Shown: piece after piece, positions 32,471 to 44,145 of the stretch
Layout of the letters: every line of letters starts with the position of its first letter
Numbering within the stretch: the stretch's first letter is position 1
Assembly: GCA_037974335.1 (NCBI GenBank)
Contig: CM075760.1
Coordinates: 8,925,432 to 8,989,431, forward strand
Length of the DNA: 64,000 nt
Reading direction: 5' to 3'
Origin: Prionace glauca
Taxonomy: Eukaryota > Chordata > Chondrichthyes > Carcharhiniformes > Carcharhinidae
The notes under the pieces: generated by a model
What the model was told of the DNA's origin: nothing
The model's input: the letters and a program-made list of their open reading frames with translations, nothing else
The model's database searches: none
Made by a program: the position numbers and the translations under genes

Positions 32471-33240
32471 TGAGATGACCAGATGACCACATGTTCAAGA
32501 AGTGCTCCCAGCGGTACAAACTGGAGCTCAGGGTTTCAGAGTTTCGGCGACAGTTCAATACATTGGGGTGCATTGATGAGGCTGGGATTTACATGGATAG
32601 TCCGTTTTGAGAAGTGGTCACACCACAGAGCAAGGCACTGGAGGGAAGAAGGGAATGGGTAACCACCAGACAATCGAGAAAGAACAGGCAGGTAATGCAG
32701 GAGCCTCCCCAGGTTACTAATGGAGATTCCATTCGGATGCTGATAAGGACGCTGGTCCCTTAGATGAGTGCATTCAGAATTTCCGTGGCCGAAGACATTA
32801 CTCCAGGATTGTGTGCTGCCTCCCTGGTGGCAGGGCCAGGGATATGAACGAATAGCTGCAGGGTATCTTGAAAGGGATTGTGATGAGTTAGGGGGCGTGG
32901 CACTTGTCGGTACCAGCAATCTAACAATCAAACTGAAGAATGAGGCGTTGCGTCAAGAATATAGTGAGCTCAGCAGTGGATAGGAAAATAGGACAGATAA
33001 GCATCCTATTTCATCTCCATAGGACTCAAGAGTTGGTGCAAGCGTTCAGGGTTTAGATTCCTAGATCTCTGGAACCATTTCTAGGTGAGTTAGGACGCGT
33101 ACAAAAGCGATGGCCTGCACCTGAACCACACTAGGGCCAAAGTCCTTGTGAATAGGTTTACGCGTGCGATTGGGAAGAGTTTAAATTAGTTTGACAGGAG
33201 GAAAGAACACAGAAGGAGACACTGAACATTAGAATCCTCT
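32471..33240 (+). mobile_element. CR1 5' region (ORF1), unit 2
   Basis: Counterpart of 15,026-15,754. It continues further (about 33,128-33,240: GGGAAGAGTTTAAATTAGTT) in a way that fits the ordinary CR1 5' sequence, which suggests that unit 1 lost this part. It lacks the 72 bp present at 15,533-15,604 in unit 1. Confidence 0.65.
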
Positions 33241-33269
33241 TCTACTGCCTCTGCTAAATGATCTCAAAC

Positions 33270-34147
33270 AAAAAAATAAAGGACAGTACAGCACAGGACA
33301 GGCTCTTCGGCCCTCCAAACCTGTGCCAATCGCATTTTCCGGTATAAACCAACCGCTTGTAACTCTCTATTGTTTGTTCATTTGCCTATCAAGATGACTC
33401 TTCAATGTGGCTCACTAACGGCCTCAACCATCTCACACTCCAGGCCTCCACCACCCTCTGTGTAAAAACTTCCCTACACATCTTCACTGAACCTTTTCCC
33501 CCTTATCTTGAACTTGTGCCTCCTTGTAATTGTCACTTCAGCCCTGGGGGAAAAAAAAGCTTCCAACTGTTCACCCTATCTCTGCCTCACATAATTGCAT
33601 AAATTTCCATCAGGTCCCCCCTCAGCCTCTGCCTTTCCAGAAAGAACAATCCAGTTTTTGTCAATTTTTCCTTATAGTTAATACCCTCCACATCAGGAAA
33701 CATCCTGGCAAATCTTTTTCTGCACCCTCCCCAAAGCCTCCACGTCCTTCTGATAGTGTGGTGAACCAGAATTGCATGCAGTATTCCAAATGAGGCCTAA
33801 CCAATGTTTTATACAACTGTAAAATAATTTGCCAATCTTTATACTCGATGCATGGTCCGGTGAAGGCAAGCTTGACACATGCTTTCTTCACCACCTTTTC
33901 CACCTGGGCTTCTACTTTAATTAATCTGTGGACATCTACCCCCAGGCCTCTCTGTGTATCTATGCTCCTGATCGTTCTGCCATTTATTTTGTATCTCCCA
34001 CCTGAAATGGATCTACCAAAATGCTTCACCTCGTATTTGTCTGGATTAAGTTCCATTTTTCCACCCAATTTTCCAGTCTATCTACATCCCACTGTATTCT
34101 CTGTGTCTTCCTCCAGTTTGTCACTGGAGGGTTCTGTGAATACCCAC
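33270..34147 (-). mobile_element. CR1 RT C-terminal fragment, present only in unit 2
   Basis: The minus strand encodes KMELNPDKYEVKHFGRS, KVVKKACVKLAFTG and TLVRPHLEYCMQFW, then a degraded C-terminus and 3' UTR towards 33,270. It has about 135 open codons. In unit 1 the sequence from 33,128 to 34,147 is absent with a clean junction (CAACC|AGTACAGTCG at about 15,750). Confidence 0.85.
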
Positions 34148-35035
34148 AGTACAGTCGAAGTGACTGAGTCACTGCTCAGAGAATTTCCTCTGTTGGAAGT
34201 TCATCCGAGATATCCTGCTAATTCTATTCTGAGCAGCACATTGCACTGGTAGTATTCTTGAGATCGCCACATTTCCGGTTCTGCTTTTCAACTTTCTTCC
34301 GAACTCCCTATATTCTGCTTTAAGGACCTCACCACTTTTTATTTACCGATGTCATTTGTACCAATATGTACCACAACATTGGCTGTTCACCGTCCCCCTC
34401 CAGCATATCCTGCAACGGCTCTAAAACATCCTTGACTCCGGCATCAAGGAGGCAACATACTGGAGTCTCGTTTGCGACACAGAAACAACTATCTGTTACA
34501 AATGAATCCCCCATAATTGTTGCATTGCCATAATTTTTCCTATTTCACTCTGCCGCAGAACTGACTCCAGTTCAATGATACTTGGCTTTGCTGTTTTCCC
34601 TTGAGAGACCTTTCCTCTCAACAGGGATCAAAAATAGTATATCTATTGAGTGGGGAATTGTTCTCTTCTTTCTCTGCCTGACTGTTATCCTCTTTCTCTG
34701 CCTGTCTGTCATCCATTCCCTTCCTGTCTGTGGAATCTTACCGTGTGGTGTGACTGCCTCTCTTATTGTTGTGGCCACGATATTCTTGCTTCGCAGATAC
34801 TCCACAGCATCGCCAGGTGCCGCTCCAGTTCCGAAACCCGAACTTCCAAGAGCCTTAGTGAGTTCCTGTGGTGCATCTTGACGATGGCACACACGGCTAT
34901 CACTGTTTGTTGGCAGTGGAGGAAGTGAACGATTGTGGAAAGAGCGCAGCTGAAGACACTTCATGCACCCATGCTAGGCCCACGCACTGGCGATGTCCCC
35001 GCTTTCCCATATGGAACACAGGTAGCACGCAAAGC
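34148..35035 (-). mobile_element. CR1 ORF1 region, opposite orientation, unit 2
   Basis: Counterpart of 15,755-16,640. The esterase block VVVHIGTNDIGK lies at about 34,345-34,385 on the minus strand. Confidence 0.7.
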
Positions 35036-35580
35036 CATACTTGGAAGACAGTGTTCAATTCTGGTTGCCAGGCTGCCAGAAGGATGTGGGCGCTTTGGAG
35101 AGGGTTCAGAAAAGATCGACAGGAATGTTGTCTTGTCTGGGAGAAATTGCAACGAGGAGAGCAGAGACCAAACTTAGTTTGTTCTCACTCGAATGACGCA
35201 GGTTGAGAGGCGAACTGACAGAAGTCTATAAGATTAGGAGGGACATGGACAGAATGGATTGTGAGAAGCTTTTTTCTCAGAGTCGAAGAGTCAATTACTG
35301 GGGGCATAGGTTTGCGGTGCAAGAGACAAAGTTTAAAGGAGATATACGAGGCACATTTTTTATACGGAGGGTGATGGGTGCCTGGAACTCACTGTGAAGG
35401 GAGATAGTGGAAGCAGAAAAGCTAGCAACTTTTAAGGAGCGTGTGAGCAAATACATGAATGGGATGGGAGTAGAGGTACATGGTCCCTGGAAGGGTTTTA
35501 GTTCTGTCACCAGAATGGTCAGTGACAACTTGGAGGGCCCAAACGCCTGTTCCTGTGCTGTATCTTTGTTCTTTGTTCGC
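35036..35580 (+). mobile_element. CR1 LINE C-terminal tail and 3' end, unit 2
   Basis: Counterpart of 16,640-17,180. Here the frame is broken after VMGAWNSL. Confidence 0.8.
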
Positions 35581-36380
35581 ACGATGGATTTGAGTTCTCT
35601 TGCCATGCCTTACCCTTTAAATTTAATCTTTGTGAGGAGCTTAATCTGAAGTATTTTGTTGAATGTATTCAGGAAGAGTTTCTCATTCAGTTTGTGGATG
35701 GCTCAACTAGACAGGGGGCAAAACTTGACCTCCGCTTGGGAAATAAGGAAGGGCAGATGACAGAAGTGTGAGTGGGGAATCACTTTGGGACCAATGGCCA
35801 TAGTTCTCTTGGTTTTAAGATAGCTATGGACAATGATTGGTCTGTCCCAAAGCTAAAATTCCAAATTGGGGCAAGGCCAATTTTGATTATATCAGGCAGG
35901 AACTTTCAAAAGTTAATTGAGGAAGTCTGTGGGAAAGCAGAGGGACATCTGGTAAGTGGTATGCTTTCAAAGGTGTGTTAATCAGGGTTCAGGGTAAATA
36001 CATTCCTCTTAGAGTGAAGAGCAAGCCTGGCAGAAGCAGGGAACCCTGGATGAGTCGAGATATTGAGGCCCTGGTCAAGAAGAGAAAGAGGCATTTGACG
36101 TACATAGACAGCTGGGATCAAGTGAATCTCTTGAAGATTATAGGGGGTTTAGGACTGGTGTTAAGAGAGAAATCAGGAGGGAAAAAAGGGAACATGAAAT
36201 TGTTTTGGCAGATGAGGCAAAGGAGAATCCAAAGCGCTTCTACAAATACATAAAGAATAAAAGAGTAATAAGGGAGAGAATAGGCTCAGTTAAGGATCAA
36301 CAAGGTCATCTATGTGCAGATCCACGAAAGATGAGTGAGATCCTAAATGAATATTTCTCATCAGTTGTTGAGGGCAGTAA
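35580..36380 (+). mobile_element. CR1 endonuclease-RT linker fragment, unit 2
   Basis: Counterpart of 17,185-17,985 (KYIPLRVKSKPGRSREPWMS and following). Confidence 0.8.
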
Positions 36381-36585
36381 ATAAATTACGGCGGATGCTG
36401 GAATCTGAAATCAAAAGAGAAAATGCTGAAAAATCTCAACAAGTCTGGCAGCATTTATCGGAACCGAATAGAGCTGATGTTTTGCGTCCAAAGGGTTATC
36501 TGGCCATGAAACATCAGTTGTTTTCTCTTCTTACAGATACAGCCAGACCTGCTGAGATTTTCCAGCATTTTGTTTTTTGGTTCCA
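36380..36585 (+). repeat. Dispersed short repeat, unit 2
   Basis: Counterpart of 17,985-18,190. Confidence 0.6.
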
Positions 36586-36589
36586 ATTT

Positions 36590-37165
36590 CCACAGTTTTC
36601 CCACTCATTTAACCTATCTACTTCAATTTGTCGCCTCCTCACATCCACTTCACAATTTAATTCCTCTCTATTGTTGTCAGCAAATTTAGCAACCGTACCT
36701 TCATTCCCTTCATCCAAGTCATTCATATAAATTGCAAAAAGTCGAGGCTCCAGCACTGATCCCTAGGAAAAACATTAAGCGCATTTACCCTATCCATGGC
36801 TGTCATGATCGCATACACCTCTACAAGATCACCCCTCAGTCTCCTGCCAGTCTCCTGTCCAGTCTTTCCCTATAACTCAGTTCTTTGAGTTCTGGCAACA
36901 CCCTTGTAAATATCTTCTGCACTGTTTCCAGTTTAATAACATTCTTCCGATAGCAAGGCGAGCAGAATACTCCAGGCGCGGTCTCACCAATGTCCTGTGC
37001 AACAGTAATATAACTTCCCAACTTCTATACTCAATGCCCTGACCGATGAAGGCCAGCATGCCAGAAGCCTTCTTCATTGCCTTATCTAACTGTGACTTCA
37101 CCTTCAGAGAACAGTACATCTGACCTCCAAGATCCCTCTTTTCGACGATCCCTGTGGTGCACTAC
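36590..37165 (-). mobile_element. CR1 RT fragment, unit 2
   Basis: Counterpart of 18,190-18,800. Near 36,840 a short local rearrangement (CAGTCTCCTG repeated) replaces about 24 bp present in unit 1. Confidence 0.8.
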
Positions 37166-38190
37166 TTGTCACATTACAAAATTAGAAAATTACAATAAAA
37201 TAGGTCCTATTGTCGACAGCGAGGAACGTTATCAAAAATTGCAGCAGGACTTTGATCATCTGGGGAAGTCTACCGAGAAATGGCAAATGGGGATCAATAC
37301 AGATAAGTGTGAGGCGTTACATTATGGAAAGTCAAATCAAGGTTCGACTTTCATAGTAAATGGTAGGATCTTCGGGAATATTTTGGCACAGAGGAATCCT
37401 GGAATTCAGGTGCACTGTTGTATAAAGGTAGATAAGGCAGTGAAGAAGGATTTTGGCATGCTGAGCTTCATCAGACAGGGCATGGAGTATAGAAATTGGG
37501 AAGTTATGCTGCATTTGTACAGGGTGTTGGTGAGACCGCACCTGAAGTATTGTGTTCAGTTCTGGTCGCCTTGCTGTAGGAAAAATGTTATTAAACTGGA
37601 GACAGCACACAAGAGATTTACAAGGATGTTGCCAGGACTCAAAACACTGAGTTATATGGAGAGATTGGACAAACTCGAACTTCTCTCTTTGTCGCATAGG
37701 AGACTGAGAGGTGATCTTATAGATGAGTATAAAATCGCGAGAGGCATGGATTGGTTGAATGCACTCAAAGTTTTCCCGGGGTTGGGGATTCGAGAACTAA
37801 CCGGCACAGGTTTAACGTAAGAGGAGTAATAATTAATGGGAACTTTTGGAACATTTTTTTAAATAGAGGGTGATACGTATGTGGAATGAGCTGCCAGAGT
37901 AAGTGGTTGAGGCAGGACACTGACAAAATTTAAAAGGCATTTGGACAGATATATCGATATGAGAGGTAGAATTCCTCGATCAGGAAAGCAGTTGAGGCCA
38001 CCTCATTTAATGCTTCTAAGACGAGGATCGATAAATCTTTGAACTGTAAAGAAATTAAGGATTATGGTGAGAGGGCGGATAAATGGAACTGAGTCCACGA
38101 AAAGATCAGCCGTGATCTCATTGAATGGCGGAGCAGGCTCAAGGGGCCAAATGGCCGACTCCTGCACCTAATTCTTATGTTCTTATGTTT
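37165..38190 (+). mobile_element. CR1 RT C-terminal half with 3' end, unit 2
   Basis: Counterpart of 18,800-19,815. The frame stays open for about 247 codons (unit 1 stops earlier). Confidence 0.88.
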
Positions 38191-38594
38191 AAAGGGATAT
38201 GGGCCAAATACAGGCAAATGGGGTTAGCTTAGATGGACATTTTGGTCGACGTGGAGCAGTTTGGGCCAAGGGCCTGTCTCCATGCTGTAGATTCTATGAT
38301 TCTTTGGCCCATTTATTCCTGCGTCTTGTTTCCTGTTCTCAAACTTCTGCCCAAGAGATTCTATTTTAGGCAATAAATAACTGCATGCCCCGCACTGTTT
38401 TGTGGTTTTAAGTATTATAAATCCGGCTCCATCGGCAGGGAGAGATAGAGAGTGAAACATATTGACTTTAAAGAGGGAATTGGATAAGTAACTGAATGGG
38501 AACCTTTTACAGGGATATGGGAAATGGGCAGGGAAATTGGATTAATTGGTGGAGTGAGATCATGGAAGGATCCAAACTTAATAATGAGAAGATT

Positions 38595-39085
38595 AAGAAC
38601 ATAAGAACATAAGAAATAGGAGCAGGAGTAGGCCATCTGGCCCTTCGAGCCTGCCCCGCCATTCAATAAGATCATGGCTGATCTGTCGTGACTCAGCTCC
38701 ACCTTCCCGCCCTCTCCCCATAACCCTTAATCCCTTCTCTTATCAAAAACCCATCAACCCGTTACTTAAACATATTTAGCGAGGCAGCCTCCACCACTTC
38801 AACGGGCAGAGAATTCCAGAGATTCACCACCCTTTGAGTGAAGAAGTTCCTCCTCAACTCTGTTCTAAACCGCCCCCCCTTTATCTTGAGGCTGTGCCCC
38901 CTAGTCCTACTGTCTTTTTTGAGCGGGAACAGTCTCTCCACCTCTATCCTATCCATCCCATTCATCATCCTATACGTCTCAATGAGATCTCCCCTCATTC
39001 TTCTAAACTCTAACGAGTACAAGCCTAGTTTATTCAGCCTCTCCTCATAGCTCAATCCCCTCAACTCCGGTATCAGCCGAGTAAA
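38595..39085 (-). mobile_element. CR1 3' insertion private to unit 2
   Basis: The reverse complement reads LIPELRGLSYEERLNKLGLY, ELRRNFFTQRVVNLWNSLPV and the 3' UTR ending TTCTTATGTTCTTATGTTCT. It is nearly undamaged, hence young. Unit 1 has the empty site (about 20,206-20,216, GAGAATATTAAAATGGAG). Confidence 0.93.
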
Positions 39086-39399
39086 ATGGAGCTTCTGCCA
39101 GAACGGGGACAGATGTGGGACAGTGATAATGGGTGAATGCAGCACCGTGAAAGTTAGGGGATGGGAAACAGGATTTCAGATGATGTGATGTTTTTGCAGC
39201 ATTGTAACAAGAGCTATGTGAACGGTGGAATAATCTAGTCGGGATTTACCTATGATACAGGCAAGGATTTATTCAGTAGCTGGTCTGATGCAGAGATGGA
39301 AATGTCTACTGTGGTGGAGATGGCTGTGAACTGGATTGGAGATGGAGAGAATATGGGGACAGAAATCCCTTCAAATCAAAAGGCTTACAGATAGAAATC

Positions 39400-39726
39400 A
39401 TAAAATCCTACAGTGCAGAAGGAGGCCATTCAGCCCATCGAGTCTGCAGACCCAGAATTCCACCCAGGCCGTATCCCAGTAACCCCTCTTATCTATCCCG
39501 CTAATCCTTCTAACCTACGAATCCTGGGAAAGTAAGGGAGAAATTTGCACAGCCGGTGTACCTAACACGCATATCCTTGGAATGTGGGACGAAACTGGAG
39601 GAGACTCACGCAGACACGGGGAGAGCATGCAATCTGCACACAGACAATGATCCAAACTGGGAATGGAAACCGGGTCCCTGCTCTGTGAGGCAACACTGCT
39701 AACCACTCTGCCACCATGCCACCTAA
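39400..39726 (-). mobile_element. V-type SINE, unit 2
   Basis: Counterpart of 20,530-20,848. Confidence 0.88.
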
Positions 39727-39913
39727 AGTCATGTGTATGGGCTCATCCCAAATCCGATATGGGCTGGGGGGTGGCAGTGAAGTCAGGTGGGCCGGGAACA
39801 GAGTTTGTGATGGGAACAGAAAACAATGGCTTCCATCTTCAACAAAGTAAACGGCAAGAATAGGCATGAAGTTAAATAGTTTGCCCAATAAATAAGAGAT
39901 AGGGGATACTTAC

Positions 39914-40052
39914 CAGGGACACCAACAATAGCCAGGGTGGGATAGTAACCTGCTTGAATAATGTGAAGTATAAAGTAGATCCGCAGTGAAAAGGACAGCC
40001 AATCACTATATTCAGAAAGATATAACAGTGCCTGGGATAAACCCCTGTCCAT
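39914..40052 (-). CDS. GPR139-like receptor, copy 2, exon 1
   Basis: A 139-nt coding exon, ATG at 40,052-40,050 (MDRGLSQ), ending CCTG|GTAAGT, in phase with exon 2. By eye it differs from copy 1 by two residues (WLSFSLRI against WLSLALRI). The upstream 42-bp array is again in frame, giving a possible start at 40,325. The intron carries a CR1 copy (38,595-39,085) that copy 1 lacks. Confidence 0.85.
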
Positions 40053-40059
40053 TAGTGGG

Positions 40060-40282
40060 ACATTCCAATCTTTTATTCTCAGATTCTGATTCACTGTTGT
40101 AACATTCCGTTCTATTGTTCTGAGATTCTGATCCATTGTTGTAACATTCCAATCCATTGTTCTCAGATTCTGATCCATTATTGGAAGCTTCCAATCTCTT
40201 GTTCTCAGATTCTGATACACTGTTGGAAGATTCCAGTCTCTTGTTCTCAGACTCCGATCGTACTTCCCCCTCTTTCTGGAAC
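40060..40282 (-). repeat. 42-bp minisatellite upstream of the receptor start, copy 2
   Basis: Five 42-bp units, same phase and number as in copy 1, with a few point changes. Both minus-strand frames stay open here too. Confidence 0.88.
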
Positions 40283-40824
40283 TGTTGGCTCTTGTCAGTA
40301 CCAGAGTTGATCCTGCTGCTAACATTATGGGGTATCACTCTGAAAGGAGGCCCTTATTAATGAAAAAGGGAAACCCTCCAGTGGCACATTTGGGATCCAT
40401 GGAGACTGACATTAATTACAGTCACAGAACAAACAAGTTCAGTTAACACATTTCAATCCAAAACATTTTATATCACAATCAAGTCAAAGATTTCTTCACT
40501 GGTGTCGGATATATGATGGTCACTGAGGGCAGAAATAGTGGAAATAGTGGGTTTGCTGACGATAATCTTTCAATACTCCTTGGATATGGGACTGCTGGCA
40601 GAGGATATGAGGTTGTTAATTTTCCAGCTGGATTATAAAAAGGAGCGTGGGATAATCCCTGAAAACACTGGGCAGTCAGTCAGGAGGACGGGAACCTATG
40701 TAAGGAATCCGAGAAGGAGGGAGAAAGGACAAAATGTGGGGAGAATGATCCAACTACGTCAATAATCAGGAACAAGGTTAAGAGGAAGGAGAACTCAGGA
40801 GATGTTATTAATGGAAGTGTTAGA

Positions 40825-42458
40825 ATTCAAAAAGAAACTATAAAAACTAGTATAAAGCCACTTTATCTGAATGCTCGTAGTATTCGAAACAAGGTAAGTG
40901 AGTTGACAGCGCAAATCATTGCGAACAAGTATGATTTGTTGGCCATTACAGAGGCGTGGTTGCAGGATGGTCACAACTGTGAGTTAAGTATCCAGGGGAT
41001 TCAGGCTGTTCAAAGGGACCGACAGAAAGGCAAATGAGGTGCTGTACCTGAATTTTAAGAATGATATCAGGGCAGTAGTGAGAAATAACATGGGTTTTAT
41101 GGAGAAAAGATTGAATCCATTTGTGTGGAGATTAGAAATAGTGAAGAGAAAAGGTCATTGCTAGGCGTAGTCTATACGCTGCCAAATAATGACATCATAG
41201 TGGGGCGAGTATTAAACGAAGAAATAACTGATGCATGTAAAAATGGTACAGCACTTATCATGGGGGACTTTAATCTAAATATCAATTGGTCAAACCAGGT
41301 CAGTCAAGGCTGCCACGAGGAGGCGTTCATAGACTGGATCTGCAATAGCTTCCTTGAAAAGTATTCAATGGAACCTACAAGGGAGCAATCTATCCTAGAT
41401 CTGGTCCTGTAAATGAGATGGAATAAAGATGAGATGTAAATAATCTTGCAGTTAGGGATCCTCTTGGAAGAAGTGATCTCATTACGGTTGAATTTAAAAT
41501 ACAGATGAAGCATGAGAAGGTTAAATCCAAAACCACTATTTTTTTGCTCAAACAAGGAGACGACAAAGGGAAGAGGGAGGAATTGGTGAAGGTAGACTGG
41601 GAACAAAAACTTTATAGTGGGACAATTGAGGAACAGTGGAGGACTTTCAAAGCGATCTTTCACACTGCTCAGCAAAAGTATATACCAGTGATAAGGAACG
41701 ACTGTAGAAAAAGAGATAATCAGCCATGAATATCTTAGAAATAGAGGACATCATTATGTTTAAGTCAGAGATAGATGGATTTCTGCTTGGGAAACGGACC
41801 AAAGATTATCGGGTCGGAGTACGAAATTGGGGTCGAGAAATCCCACAGGAGCGGCATTATGGCACAATGATTACCACTGCTGCCCCATAGCGCCAGGGAC
41901 CCGGTTCGATTTCAGCCTCGGGTGAATGTGTGGAGTCTGCACGTTCTCCCCGTGTCTGTGTGGGTCTCCTCCGGATGTTCCTGTTTCCTCCCACAGTCCA
42001 ACCATACGCGGGTTAGATTGATTGCCCATGACAAATTGACCCTAGTGTCAGGGGGATGGCATGGTAAATATGTGGCGTTACAGTAATGGGCCTGAGTGGG
42101 ATTGAATCACAGAATACAATCCCTAGAGTGCAGGAGGAGGACATTTGACCCATCGAGCCTGCACCGACAACAACCCCACCCAGGTTCTGTGCTGTCCCCG
42201 CAACCCCACACTTTTACCTTCTAAGCCCCTTGACATTAAGGAGCAATTTACCGTGGCTAATCAACCCAATCAACATCCTTGGAGTATTCGGTTCAGAATT
42301 GTGGCCGGTACAGACTAGATGGGCCGGATGGCCTCCTTGTGCACTGTAGGGATTCTCTGATTCTGCGGGGATTTTAAACATATCGGCCATGATTGAATGG
42401 TGGAATGGACACGAATGGGCCGAATGGTTTAATTCTGCTCCTATCTCTTATGGCCTTG
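40825..42458 (+). mobile_element. CR1 LINE with endonuclease remnant, split by nested SINEs, unit 2
   Basis: Counterpart of 21,945-23,567, including the LIMGDFNLNINW block at about 41,260 and the same RT deletion. Confidence 0.85.
41849..42366. mobile_element. Nested SINEs, unit 2
   Basis: Counterpart of 22,958-23,476, with the same junctions. Confidence 0.8.
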
Positions 42459-42637
42459 TCAGTGAAGCTGATTCTTCCCTCTCACCACACACTGTACCCA
42501 CTCAGTCACTGAGTCTCAGATATGTAATAGTGAAGGTCAAAGAGCTTCAGCTGATCACTGAAACTCATTGAAATCTTATCTCAATCTATGACGGGTAGAT
42601 TGCAAATTGTTGATTGGAGGGAAGATTGAGATCAGAA

Positions 42638-42647
42638 AGTGACGTTA
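42638..42647 (+). promoter_or_regulatory. V2 promoter CRE-like decamer
   Basis: AGTGACGTTA lies 71-80 bp upstream of the V2 ATG. It keeps the TGACGT half of a CRE and the AGTGACRTCA-like decamer known from TCR V promoters. An inverted CCAAT box (GATTGG) lies upstream at about 42,611. Confidence 0.5.
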
Positions 42648-42717
42648 AAAACAGATTCTGTTCCGGCAGAGCTTGGAGTTTTAAAGGTTAGTCACAGCCC
42701 CGGGCTCTGCAGCCGCC

Positions 42718-43286
42718 ATGGAGTTCCTCACTGTCTGCATTGTGTTCGGGCTGTTTCTTATCAGTAAGGATGACTCCAATCTGGTTAAATGTTATCGCGA
42801 TCTGAACCTTTAGGTCTGCTTCTCCCCAGTGGTGGTTCTTGACCCTGCTGTGTATTTCCACCATCATTTGTTTTTATTTCATAACTCCAGTTATGTCGCG
42901 GTGAATATAAAGTGTTAATATTATTTCAGCAGCACATCTAACAGTTAGATTTTTTTTCTTCTTTTTGAACACGTTACAGATCCGAGTGATGGAGATTTTG
43001 TTTCTCAGCCGCAGTCTTTAGAGGGGAGAGAAGGTGAAACGGTGACTATCCGATGTACCTACAGCACTACAGCAAGCGGCTACATCTTATATTGGTACAG
43101 GCAGCAGCCACAGAAGGATTTGCAGTTCATTATATTGAAAATGTCCTGGAATACAGAAGAAGACAGAGGGAAAGGTTTTGGAACCCGTTTCTCTGCTGAA
43201 CTCCAGACCTCGGCTGAATTAACTATTTTAACCATCTCGAGCCTGCAGCTGACTGACTCTGGCCGCTATTACTGCGCTCTCAGTCT
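42718..43286 (+). CDS. T-cell receptor V segment V2 (TRA/TRD-like)
   Basis: Leader exon 42,718-42,763 (identical leader peptide to V1); V exon 42,980-43,286. All landmarks are intact: first Cys in IRCTY, YWYRQQP, and TDSGRYYC. The germline end is CALSL. By eye six of 102 residues differ from V1, and three of them lie together around CDR2 (FIILKMSW against FIMWKTSW). There are no stops, so it should be functional. It belongs to the same family as V1 and was copied with the receptor gene. Confidence 0.92.
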
Positions 43287-43325
43287 CACAGTGATAGAAA
43301 TCAGTCTCTGCCCCGTGCAAAAACT
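43287..43325 (+). other. Recombination signal sequence (23-RSS) of V2
   Basis: Heptamer CACAGTG, 23-bp spacer, nonamer GCAAAAACT (first base A to G compared with V1). Confidence 0.93.
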
Positions 43326-43519
43326 GCTTCACACCTATCATTGGGTTTGTGTGGAGAATCGGAGAAAGTAACAGTCAGATTGAGCAGCGGCGCTGTCAGC
43401 CGCTCAGACACACACCCCGAGGAAACCACATTAACCTCGGATCAAACTGTCACCCAATTCAATCCAGGATCGGCTGAGACAACACACAGCAGAATCCCAT
43501 CAGACTGAAAGGTTAATCA

Positions 43520-43552
43520 GCGAAAGCGAGAGAGAGAAAGAGAGAGAGAGCA
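43520..43552. repeat. GA-rich microsatellite after V2
   Basis: An interrupted GA repeat, longer than its unit 1 counterpart. Confidence 0.75.
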
Positions 43553-43801
43553 GCTACCAGATAAAGAGTTTGTGTTACGTTTCCAATTGTTATTTTCTTC
43601 AATTCAGGCTTATCTGGGAAGATCAGTTTCACCAAATAAAGCTTTTTCAGATTTTAAAATGTTTCAAAGCTGCCTGACAGCAGCTCATCGATTCGGGATC
43701 TGTGAAATTTAACCCGGGAATGGGACGATAGAAAAGGGGGCGGGGCGGTAGGGGATATCTCCGGCTGACGAAGAGAGGGATGAAGATGAGGTTGAGGAAG
43801 T

Positions 43802-44145
43802 ATAGAACCCTAGAACCCTACAGTGCAGAAACAGGCCCTTCGGCCCATCGAGTCTGCACCGAACACAATCCCACCCAGACCTTATCCCCATATCCCTACA
43901 CATTTACCTGCTAATCCCTCTAACCTACACAACCCAGGACACTAAGGGGCAATTTTAGCATAGCCAATGAACCTAACCCGCACATCTTTGGACTGTGGGA
44001 GGAAACCGGAGCACCCGGAGGAAACCCACGCAGACACGAGGAGAATGTGCAAACTCCACACAGACAGTGACCCGAGCCGGGAATCGAACCCAGGACCCTG
44101 GAGCTGTGAAGCAGCAGTGCTAACCACTGTGCTACCGTGCCGCCC
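43802..44145 (-). mobile_element. Full-length HE1-like V-SINE, private to unit 3
   Basis: The reverse complement starts GGGCGGCACGGTAGCACAGT, has an intact B box GGGTTCGATTCCCGG and complete central domain, and ends near CTGCACTGTAGGGTTCTAGG. It is little diverged. Units 1 and 2 have the empty site (GAGGAAGTGAACACAAG at 24,908 in unit 2). Confidence 0.95.

Larger units (their letters stand above)
24856..43741. repeat. Tandem segmental duplication, unit 2
   Basis: This 18.9-kb unit is a head-to-tail copy of unit 1. Extra material relative to unit 1: a V-type SINE (29,991-30,331), a block at 33,128-34,147 that unit 1 has probably lost, and a CR1 insertion (38,595-39,085). Missing relative to unit 1: the SINE found there at 14,341-14,660 and a 72-bp piece (15,533-15,604). 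The unit contains a second receptor gene and V2. Confidence 0.95.
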
